The translations under genes were made by a program, and so were the position numbers. This document shows, in pieces, positions 38,081 through 48,747 of a DNA stretch of 64,000 nt. Below the pieces are notes generated by a model. That model was not told the DNA's origin and did no database searches. It was given only the letters and a program-made list of their open reading frames with translations. This DNA is from Thuidium tamariscinum. Taxonomy: Eukaryota > Streptophyta > Bryopsida > Hypnales > Thuidiaceae. The DNA lies in NCBI GenBank assembly GCA_947034885.2, contig OX344753.2, forward strand, positions 4,650,001-4,714,000. Direction: 5' to 3'. Positions within the stretch are counted from its first letter, which is position 1, and each line of letters opens with the position of its first letter.

Positions 38081-41000
38081 TGCATGGCATCAACCAGAAT
38101 TGCTAACCAGAATTTGGCAACCCGGGTGAGTAGAAAAGTGTAGCGTTTGTCTACTGTGAGAAATTCCTCCCTCTTCAGGAAGGACGGAGGATCGTTCGTG
38201 CGTGGAGAAGAAGGTGGCAATCAGCTTCCTCTGTATCGTCGAAAGATGAGAACTGCGAACTTGGAGGACTTCGGACTTGGAGACTCCGGGCTTGGAGGAC
38301 TTGGGAATTTGGACTTCGCTGGCACTGGTGGGTAAGTTAGTTATGGAATAAGGTTAGAGGGCTTCATCTAAGCAAAAATAGACCTTTTCAGGATTTCTTA
38401 ACCATAGTTTCAACTTTTGTTCATTATTAATCCTTCTATAAGCAAAGAGCGTGAATGTCAGTTTCTTCTTTTAGCTGTTCATTACTTTAAAACTGTGTAC
38501 ATAGCATTGCAATTCTTCCACACTAAAAGCTTGATTCATTTTAAGATGAGTTCACACTATTTCAAAGCCTTTAGTAGGGATGGTTGTTAATGACTAGGTA
38601 GTTTTCAAGCCACCTCCTATATTATTTTCTTGTTTGGCCTTTAGCAATTTGAGACAAATGCAATTTAGAGATTTTGATTTTTGGAATTTTGGGTACATGA
38701 CTAGCTATAGTTGACGTCTACTTTCCTTGATTCAAACCACTTGTTTGCCCATTTTCATGCTAGTTTGGGCAATGACATTGCAATTTTGGAGACGAGACAG
38801 TAGTGGAGCAAGTATAAGTTGTACATGGGTTGGGCAAGGTAGGTGCATGGGATACCATTGGGTTTAGAAATTTGTTTTTCTTACTTTATTGATTGACTGC
38901 ATTTCAATAATCCATTTCTTTTCAATAGCAATTGCTATTTTTTATTTTGTTTTATAATCAAGACTAAGGATTTCATCTATGGTTTGTTATTGCTGCATAG
39001 GCTTGCTATGAAAAACAATTGTGATTGTTGCTTCATAGGGGATATTTTAGGCATGTAAGAAATTAAAAGGTTGTTGCTTTGGAATTCACCAAATTACTTT
39101 TCAATTCCTACAATTATACAAATATTATGTCAATTTTAGCCTAATCAATTTAGATATATTGGACACACAAATTGGAATATCTACCTAGAGATTCATACAT
39201 AATGACACTCTTTCCTTCAAAAGGTATGAAGACCTTGACCATCCTTTGAGATCAACTTACAAAAATATATGGTATGTTTGTATGCTAGTTTCTAAATCAA
39301 CAACTTAAATGATTTGAATGGCTTTCAATCTTTGTATTAGTGATTACAACTAAAGAATATAATCTAGAGCATAAGAAAAAACAATAGAAACAACAATTCA
39401 GGACTATCAAAAATCTCCAAAATAGTATCAACTAGGAGCCCCCATTTTATCACCTAGGATTGTTTATTTTTTTTGTTTATTTTTTCAAAATATAGTGTGA
39501 AAAATAGTACAAAATGCCCTCAAAACTCCAAAAGAGTGTAAAACCAAAATAGGTATACTACATGCCAATATAGTATTTGATCATATTTTGAGTGTTTTTA
39601 TTCAATTAGGTTGAAATCCCGCTTGTAAATAGGTTAGAAATTGCCAAAATCCAAATAATATCCATCTTTGGTAGAATTATCTGAAATGGCCCCACCTATT
39701 GTGTATGTGATGAAGTTGACTAACATAGGTCCAAGAAAACTTGGTGATAATACTAGAACTTAATTTTATGGGTAGGTTTCAAATTTCCCAATCAATTTTC
39801 ACTTTTTGTAGAAATCGTGATTATTAGCCTATACATTGAAAAACATTACAATGGATCAATAAAGGAAATCTAGAGCCTAAAAATAATATTTTAGGATTAA
39901 AATAACACTAAGACCTTCAACAATGAAGTCGCTTTGCGAAGATTCTTCTCTGTGTGAAAGATTCTTTGAAACTTGATAATTAAAGGACAGTACAAGGTTT
40001 TACTCTTCTTTGATAATCATGTAGAGTTCAAATTTGATTTTATACATATTTTGTAGGATTGTGTGGAAGGTTTCACAAAAAAAATTGGAATTTTTTGATA
40101 CCTAAAAGATGTTTTTTTGGATAGTCAATTGTTTTAACTTCCAACAAGAAATTTATTGAAATTACCCAAGTTGCAGCAAAATCTTGCTAAAAATTACAGT
40201 AGCTTCTTTTATATTAATAAAAATTCACAACAAATTTCAAGACATTTTGATAGCCAAAAGTATTCAAACTAACGAGATCCTCCGAGAACTAACAAAATTA
40301 AAGATTATGGTGAAGTTTGACCAACATTTTGGATGCATACAACATTAGAATGAGGTCTAAGCTAGGTCCTTTTTTACTCCTTTACACTTACTAAAGACTT
40401 TAGGCTAGTTACTTTAAAAAAAAAATCAACTTCTAAAAGTTGGACTTTTACCCTTTTGGATTGTTAAGCTAGCGCTAGGATTCATTGAGTTTTTAGCGTT
40501 AAAAAAAGGGGTGATGGATACCTTACAACCAAATATGGCCTTACAAGCCAATGGTCTAATTTTTTTGTAATTTGGTATTAATCTCAAAAAGTTAAAAAAA
40601 AATAGACTAGCGTTGAAAATTAAAAAATGGTTAGATTAGGATGAAAATCCTAAGTGATAAGATTATGACAAGAAAATGAGAATAAATGACTGTCTTTAGA
40701 AGGATATACATGGACATCCATTTTTCTCTTAAAACACCCTTTGTAGCCATTATTTTGACATGTGACCACGTTGTTCATTTAATTGAATTTTTGGCCAAGT
40801 TTGAGCCAAGTTGAGCCAAGTTTGAATGAAATTGCTAAACACATGTTTTATTGTAGCATTTCAAGCTCCTATTTGGTACTTTTATCGAAGTTTTGAAGGA
40901 CTTTGGGGTCCCTTTTGTATCTTTGGTGGAAGTTTTTGCTACACTAGTTGATGTTTTGTTGAGTTTTTTTGGAGGTTTTCTAACACTTGTATCATTCCTA

Positions 41001-41560
41001 GATAATTTCTTTCGTCATGACTAGCAATACTGCTTATGAAAGACCTCTAATACTTGTTTTTGTTGTATTTTGTGTACCAACAATTTTGTACTAATATATT
41101 GAAGTGTTTCTAGTTTTTACTAACAATTATACTAATCCATGTTATAGTTTGATATTTGTACTAACCGTGTTAAGTATCTATGATTTTCTTATCCCATTTA
41201 GGATGGTGAAGCTTTGACTTTATGATTTTAAGAGTTTCCTAGAATTTTGTAGAATTTTTAAAGCATAGCATAGCTTTGATTTTGTTAAAAAAAATAGTGA
41301 AAATAGAGAAAAAAAATCTATTAGAACACTTTAATAAGCCTTATTGCTTCCAACTCTTGAAAAAAATTATAAAATTTAGATACTAAGAGTTCAAATTTTT
41401 GGCGTTCAAAAATTTGTGTGAATAGCTTAGTATTTGAAAGTCAAGTTGTAGGAACTTCAAAAATCTCAAAAAAAATTCAGATAGTATTGAAGGGGCTATA
41501 GATAGTCTAAGTAGAGTCCCAGAAGGCCATAGACAGTGAGACCTAGACGTACAATGAGAC
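38081..41560. other. Promoter-distal and intergenic DNA
   Basis: 38147-38340 is GC-richer with a short 10-bp-like repeat (GGACTTCGGACTTGG, GGCTTGGAGGACTTGGG) and probably belongs to the upstream region of the NAD+ synthetase gene. From 38.4 kb onward it is AT-rich with no supported gene. Confidence 0.5.
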
Positions 41561-43098
41561 TTAACCCCTAAATGCCCAAGCCTTTTCAAGTGTATTTTGA
41601 CTATGGAAAAAATACATGGACTTGTAGTCATCTCTAATGAAGCAAGTTGATTTTTTTCAAAATCTAACCGTAGGGTGAATGCAAGAAAGACTTGTACTAT
41701 TTGGCGTCACACTTTGAGTGACGGAGTTGTCATGAGCTATAACTTTTGAAGCATTAACTCTTTGAACTTGAAATTTTTATTGAAGATGGCTGACTTGATA
41801 GTTATCAAAACCCTTATTTTTCAGAAATTTTCAAAAATCATTTTATATTTAAATTCTAATTTCTCTAATTTGTCACACTTTGCGGTTTAGGGTTTTTTAG
41901 TACTGGGGAGTACTTTAAATTAATAATTTCTATTACTACACTAAGTAGACATGTTTCTACCAAAGGAAATTTAAAAAATCATTATTCTTTTTCTTCTACA
42001 TGTGTGCTAACAGGCCTCCCTTGCGCGCACATTTTTGAACAATCAAGATAGTTTTTGCATCATTATTTTGTTGAAATATCTTTACTATAAAGTCTTCCCA
42101 AATGTACAATTTTTAGTTTTAAGAAAAATTACTTTCCCTATTTTTTACAAATTAAAATGTGAAACTATAGTGAAAGTTATAATTTTCACGAAATTCAGCA
42201 CTTTTCTAGTTCTCCTACTTAGAGAATTTTTCTATGCTTTTCCTTCCTAGGGTATCTTCTTCTTAAAGGTATATACATCAAACATATTTTTCACTTTTTT
42301 TTAAAATTGATTTACTATTTATATAGTACTCCCAAAGAAAAAAGTGAGTACTATGCTAAACGCTACACCTTTCAGCAGGTCTTTCTTGCAATGACCCTGT
42401 ACAAATGTTTTAAGAATTTGTTTATCATTAAGTACACAAATTTTGAGTGCAAAATTGTATAGGAGTTGTGAGATTATAATGAGAAAAGAGTATATTTTCT
42501 ATATTTAGTATACTATCTTTTTCCACAATATTTTCTAAATTTGCATATACATTTTTTTGGAGATTGGAGGTGACATAAACAACTCCATAGAGTGTTAGCA
42601 CACTAAAATATACTTCTAAAAAACTTGATTTCACATGAAAAGCTATTAAACTCATTACACAATCCACTTTGCAATTGCTAAAATGCAATTATTTTTTATA
42701 AGTAGAAATTGCAAATAGCTCCAAATCAATAGTTGTATGTTAAAATTTTCAATAGTGAAAATCACTAAAACACTTTACACTTTCTATTGGAACCATTTTC
42801 AAAGCAATTGGATATGTACAATTTCTTAGATCTCAAATCAAGTGAAATTGCTAAACGCTAGGAAATGAAGTAAAATTGGCAAGCTTTACTCTTCACTTTT
42901 GGTACATGTATGCCTTTGAAGACCTCTCAATAATCAAATATGTACTTTTTTCAATAAAAAATGAAAGTTTTCAATAGTTAACCCTTAAAACTGCCCGAAT
43001 TTTTTTTTAAACGGTCAAAGGAATTTAATTGCCCGCTCAGAATTGGGCCTGGAATTTTAGATTGACCATATATGATCGGCTAGGCAGTTAGGGGTTAA
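41561..43098. mobile_element. TTAA-flanked element interrupted by a family-1 copy
   Basis: TTAACCCCTAAATGCCCAAG at the left and GGCAGTTAGGGGTTAA at the right are inverted copies. The outer flanks ACAATGAGAC and ACATACAATGAAACTTAGAC look like one interrupted tandem stretch. A smaller TTAA-bounded unit 42978-43098 (TTAACCCTTAAAACTGCCCG ... same right end) is an alternative reading. The family-1 element at 41674-42397 splits CTAACCGTA from TGTAC, joined (CTAACCGTAGGATCTTGTAC) on the complement of about 30325-30345. Confidence 0.6.
41674..42397 (-). mobile_element. 724-bp TIR element, family 1, copy 3 (inverted, nested)
   Basis: Ends GGGTGAATGCAAGAAAGAC and TCTTTCTTGCAATGACCC; body is the inverse of 5778-6505, with blocks such as GCTATAACTTTTG and GAAATTTTTATTGAA. 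More diverged than copies 1 and 2. Confidence 0.75.
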
Positions 43099-44740
43099 AC
43101 ATACAATGAAACTTAGACATGCAATGAGAAGGGGTTTAACCAACCCAGTTCGGCTATGTGGGTGCCCACTTCTAGCCCACTCCATCATCACTTTGAGAGG
43201 GGGTCAACCAACCCAACGACACCACCTAATAGTTGGGTAGTTGAGAGAGGTAATTTGGTAGCAATTTAGGCTAATTCAAGTAGTAGTTGGGCTCCATTCA
43301 AGCTAGTACATGTAGAAAAAAATATAGAAAAAAACACAAAAAAATTATATATCAATTATTTCCTTTGGCATTTATAAATAGGTAGGGAGTAGAAGCTAAG
43401 TTTTAAATAGAAATGTCAAAGGACAAAATAGAATAGGTAATTAGAAGAGTCTTCAGTCAAGGTTTTTTCATTGCAAAACTTAACAATTAGAAGTAAAAGA
43501 GAAAAGGAAGAAGTAAGAAGTAGAATATAACTTAAAAATTAGAACTTTCAAATCTCTCAACAATCCATAGAATAAAATGCTAAAGATGCAAAAAATGTTG
43601 CTATTGTAGTAGTTGAAAGGACATTAGCAATAGACAAGATTAAGAGGAAATCTTTAAAAAATATTTTGAGCCATTAGAAATTAAGATAGAATAATAATTG
43701 ACTTGGATAGGAATAGTAGTCAATTATTATTTGAGAGTTCGGAGCATTATTGTATAATATCTAAATTAAGTCTTGAAATAAAATAATGGAGTTTAAATAA
43801 CAGAGAAAAAAAAAAGGAAATTTAAGAAAGAAATAGTAAAGGACAAGAAAGTATACTAAACTACCATCTCGGGGGGGGGCACTATGTCTTGTGTTAGGAC
43901 ATCATGTGCGTTCAAGCCTTATTAGTATTGGGGCTATGTAGGTACATCCGGTGAATTAAAATAGGCCTATCTTTACCTAAATTTCTAAAGTCTGCTCATT
44001 ACAAGTACCCTATCTTTACTTTGAAATTTTTTGGGGCATCAATTAATTACACCCTACTTTCATTATAAATAAAGAAGACCTGCATTCTGGTTCCGGATAC
44101 AAGAGGAGAAAAATTGGTCACTAACTTTGCCTAAACATGTACTCTGCAATAATAAACATGTCATATACTTAGAAAACACAAGATACACAATACTTTCTGG
44201 TGGCAGTTGCAGTGAAACACATTCAAAGAATACAACCCAAAAACAAACACACAACTTCAAGTAATATTATGTGCAAGTGTATACTATGAAAGAAAATGCT
44301 TGTATGAATATAGGAAACTATGCAACGTGCAGAAATACACATTTGTGTTCACAAATACAACATATGCCATGAAAAAAAGTCCCCAAACTGGAAGCCACAC
44401 AAACTCAGGAAGACAAGTCTACTACAGTTTTATAATTTGAATTATCAAAATGGCCTGTGCTATCAAAAATGGAGGCAATATCTTGAAAACATGAAACAAA
44501 AACAAATGCTGCAGCTTGTGCAGGTCCGCCCTTTCCCCTTCAAATGTAAGAGAGAAACCTGCAGAGTGAACCAACACATACAAACAAAGCGAGTTGAATT
44601 CAACTGAAAACAAGAAAAGAAACAAATGTAGGAAACAAAACTTGTAGTCTACAACACCAACACATTGAAAGAAATTGAGAAAGAAATTCGATTGAAACCA
44701 AAAAACTGAATCCACATAGGAAAAAAATGATGGAAGTGAA
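43099..44740. other. Intergenic, nothing coding recognised
   Basis: AT-rich with a G9 run near 43870. Frames at 44063-44715 have no recognisable similarity. Confidence 0.5.
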
Positions 44741-44744
44741 GAAT

Positions 44745-45930
44745 TGACCTTAACGCATTCTTGGGGTCACCCAGACTGTGGAAGACAAGGCCTGGCCATC
44801 ATCTTTGTGCACCTGGATTTCTTCCTGCCAGCCACTTCGTAAAATTTGTCGGAGCTAATGCAACTCAGCCACAGTCAATGCACTAAGAGGACTGGTGCGC
44901 AACTTCAGCGGCATCTCAACTTGGAGCACCCATGACCTGCTAAAAATAGCACTTGCCTTGCGGGACGAAGACATCGCCACATCAACCTTGGCTACATCAA
45001 ATTATACCAGTCGCAGCGCTGCAAGTTGGGGTGTCAAGTGTGCATACATCCAGGATGCATTTGAAACACCTGCCAAACACGAGAACAAGTGCAATGCTGC
45101 ACCCCGATGCACACGACACTCAAAACGGAGCTAGTGGTCATCAAATTCAGGAGAAAGTTGATGAAGAATAAAGTTCAGGAGCACCTGATTCACAACGCCT
45201 TCTGCAACTGATCCCATGGCTGGTAATTCTGGGCCAAAAAACTAATGTAGCCTAGCCCTCACGAACTGGAAACAGAAACACACCCCAACGAAGCAAAGCA
45301 GAAGACATTAGTAGCGAGAAAACATCCGGGTTCTAGTAGGAACAGTCACAGAACTTTACATTTGCTAACGAAGAACCAACCAAAATGGGAGGAGAAAACA
45401 ATCACAAAGACAGGAGGGTAAGTGCGACACCTCAGCGATTCAGTTTCGCTCTTTGCTGCAAATCCAGAGATGACCCTGCACACACCATCGATGCCAACAT
45501 TCAGCAGTGACAAAAGAACGGCTCCAGGATGCAATGGCAACGGCTAGGAACTAAGTACAAGAGCATCGACATGTAATTTAAACCAGAACCGAATTTCTAA
45601 GTCACACACTTGCAAAGCTACGGATGGAGGCAGCTCTTGATAACCGCGGAATTCTAAGAAACCTTTCAGGAAAACCCAGCAAAGAAAAGACGTGTATTTC
45701 CAACTGCGACTACTACAATAAAACGAGGGCAAGGAAACCACAGCTTCAGCTATCGCAACAAGACGAAGGCGATGAATTGGGAGGAGATTCACCTGATTTC
45801 AGCTTCTCCACCGAGCGCCAAGACTTGGAACAAAAGACAAGTGCATCTCGCAAGACCTTGGGGGCTGCAAACGTTTTTGGACTCCAAAAACACAAGCATT
45901 CTCTACTCAGCCAAGTTTTGCCCTGAGAGT
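44745..45930 (-). other. GC-richer island, possible small gene or pseudogene on the minus strand
   Basis: At the 3' side (44752-44930) a minus-strand frame preceded by a good acceptor (TTTTTAGCAG) reads MPLKLRTSPLSALTVAELH, stop (TAG), LRQILRSGWQEEIQVHKDDG and QALSSTVWVTPRMR, then TAA. The sequence looks protein-coding on both sides of the TAG, which is one transition from CAG. Upstream, 45340-45930 is GC-richer and may hold 5' exons, but I cannot join them. Family not recognised. Confidence 0.35.
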
Positions 45931-46179
45931 TTAAAATCTAATCATTAACTTCAAATGACACAATAATACCTGTATGAGTGGATGTGACAAACTACAGCAA
46001 ATTTTGAATTCCAAATGTCTACCTCAAAATCTTCATGAGTATTTTGAAGATCTCATTGCTAATTGTCAATTCAAAAAGATTCAAATAATGTAACTGTCAA
46101 TTGAATGCTAAATGTTGGGTTTAGGGTAATCAGTCCAAGAATTTGTATGTGGGGGCCTCAAATAAGAAATTAGGTAATT

Positions 46180-47110
46180 CATAAAAATTAACTTGCAAAA
46201 GGCTTTGGCTATAGGGTTAAAAGGAAAAAAATGGGTTTTGGGTTTAGGCTTCAAGACTAAAATTCAAATACTGTAGGTAAAAGGAAAAAAAATGAGATTC
46301 TGTATAACACTCACAAATTAAATTCAAATTCCATGGGTAAAAGATAAAAAAAATTGGGTGTATATATTAGATCAGAAATTAAATTATAGAGGGTAAAAGA
46401 TTTTTAAAAAAAAGGTGTGTGTGTATAAGATCAGTAATTAAATCCAATTACACTGAATAAAAGATAAAAAAGAAAAAAAAAGGTGTGTGTATAAAACTCA
46501 CAATTCAATTCAATTCAATTACAGTACATAAAAGAAGAAAAAAAAAGGATGTGTGGATACGATCCAAAATTAAATCCAATTACAGTGGATAAAAGAAAAA
46601 AAAAGGATATGAGTATAAGACTCACAAATTAAATACAAATACATTATATAAAAGAAAAAAAAGGGTGTGTGTATATAAGATCAGTAATTAAATCCAATTA
46701 CACTGGATAAAAGATAAAAAAGAAAAAAAAGAAAAAAAAGTGTGTGTGTGTGTGTGTGTACATAAGACTCACAAATTCAATTCAATTACAGTATAGAAAA
46801 CCAAAAAAAAAGGGTGTGTATAAGATCAGAAATTAAATCCAATTACAGTGGATAAAAGATTAAAAAAATAAAAAAGGATGTGTATATCAGACTCACAAAT
46901 TAAATTTAATTATAGTATATAAAAGAAGAAAAAGCAAATCTGAGTTTATAAGATTAGAAATTTGGTTTCCAATTATAGTGGATGAAAGATTTTTTGTTTA
47001 GAAAGGATATAGGTATAGGGTTCAAAAATTAAATTCAAATACTGTGGATAAATGACTTTTATAAAAAGGACTATGTATAAGATTCAAAATTAAATTCAAA
47101 AGGGCTATCA
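46180..47110. repeat. Degenerate tandem array, unit about 70 bp
   Basis: About twelve copies of a unit built from AAATTAAATCCAATTACAGT, GGATAAAAGATAAAAAA, a poly-A stretch, GGTGTGTGTATA and AGATCAG or GACTCACA. A-tract and GT-tract lengths vary between copies. Composition gradient suggests older units at both edges. Confidence 0.85.
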
Positions 47111-47264
47111 GAAAGATTTTAAAGGAAAAAAAATGGATGCCAATTCTGTGGTTTATCCCCCACACCTAATGCCAATAGCGCTTTTGGCTGTAAATATATC
47201 TATACACAAAAAGAAAAAAACAAAACAAGGTGTAAGTGTTTAGAATCCTAACCATGAGTGGTGT

Positions 47265-47468
47265 TTGGATAAAGAAGAAATCCTCCTCGAACATCCCTAC
47301 GCCAAGAAAACATTCCTACGGCATCTTAAATGGCCAATTTCCATGCACTTGATGAAATACAAGATCAAGAAGGACAAATACTGTGAATTTGTAGATGTAG
47401 CTTGTGTAAATGCAATGGGTTTCCTTCCTTTAGATCACTTTCGCAAAACTAAAATTGACAATTTATAA
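47265..47468 (+). pseudogene. Coding-looking fragment, 67 codons
   Basis: Open frame DKEEILLEHPYAKKTFLRHL, then KWPISMHLMKYKIKKDKY and FLPLDHFRKTKIDNL, stop TAA. Codon use and amino-acid makeup look more coding than surroundings, but there is no ATG in frame before it and no family is recognised. It may be an exon remnant. Confidence 0.25.
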
Positions 47469-48028
47469 TCTGCTTGTTTCTAATTGCAACAAATCTTGGG
47501 GCTTCGTACACACCTAGTTGATGAATGAGGAATGCTGGTATGTGAGCAGGGAGCGGTGAGAGGGGAGCAGGAAAAAGTGAGCATGGAGCAGGGATTTTAG
47601 GAAAAAAGACCTACCTAATCCTATTACCGTGGAAAAGGGTACCTAAAATCGTGTAATTAGTTTGTTCCAAAAATATTAAATTTGAATTTTTTTCAATCCA
47701 ATTCTAATCTAAAGCCATGGAATTTTGGAAGCTTAGATCTATAGCTATATGATATAAGCATTATGATCATGTAATTTCAAACATTTAAAGTTCTCTACAA
47801 GAGCAAAGAATAGAGATAAGAGAACCAAAAATGATTTATTAAAGTTTAATTTATGAAATTTAAGAGACCCTATTACCGTATAATTTTCATAAAAATTTAA
47901 TTTGTATTAAAACGGGCATGTAAAGCCGTGGATTGTTAAGGAAATTTGGATACCTAATAAAATGATGGTTTCTAGTTTTAATAAAAATAGAAGGAAATCT
48001 ATGACCATGGATTTTTGTCATTTAAGAC

Positions 48029-48280
48029 ATTAGATGTTTTTTGGGGCATTTAGAAGGCTAACATTGTTGAGAGATTATCATGCTAGATTTTACTATATTT
48101 TAATTAATTATTAATTTAAAAAAATCAGTTTTTTGTTTCATAACTTTCTGATTTTTTTTTTTTTTTTTTTTTTTTTTTCCTTCAAAAAATTCAGACCAGC
48201 AGTCGGTGGTTCATTGCACAGTGAACAGTTTTAGGGAAGAACCCTGAAATAGTCTCCTACGGAGCAAAAAAACATCTAAT
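48029..48280 (+). mobile_element. 252-bp TIR element, family 4, second copy
   Basis: Ends ATTAGATGTTTTTT and AAAAAAACATCTAAT. The right interior TTCAGACCAGCAGTCGG, AACAGTTTTAGGGAA and CCCTGAAATAGTCTCCT matches the element at 22622-22975. The two copies have different but internally matched terminal repeats. Confidence 0.75.
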
Positions 48281-48747
48281 ACTTATAATGGAAAGACCAA
48301 GTAGCTTAAAGAAATTGAATGAAAAACTATAATACTACAATACCACTCAAAAAAAGACATATATAGTTATGGCATAATATTGCAACCATTAAAGTTATAA
48401 GCAATTGTGAATCGTTTAGAAACAAATCTTTTGTTGTTTAAATTCACACAATGAGAAATTGAATACTCACCAAGATAAGAAGATACAATAAGTTTAAATA
48501 TGTGGGTCACTTGGATATAGCATTCAACATTTAGAACACACAATCAAATGCCTGTATAATATATGATAAAGTAAATGCCATAAAACTGGAGGGCAATTTA
48601 GAGCCACAATAGTGAAATACACTGAAAAATGAAAACCACTCAAAGACCACCACTAGAGCTACAGTCACTAAAGGTTGAACCTTCAATCTCAAATTCCTCT
48701 CTTTGATCTGCCTATATATCCAAGAACTCCTTTACCTTTGGATCATA

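Larger units (their letters stand above)
45931..48028. other. Intergenic with a tandem array
   Basis: Holds the array at 46180-47110 and a fragment at 47265-47468 (separate entries). 47530-47590 contains G-rich copies of GAGCAGG and GAGCGGTGAG, related to TCACCGCTCA repeats at 62610-62645. Confidence 0.5.
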
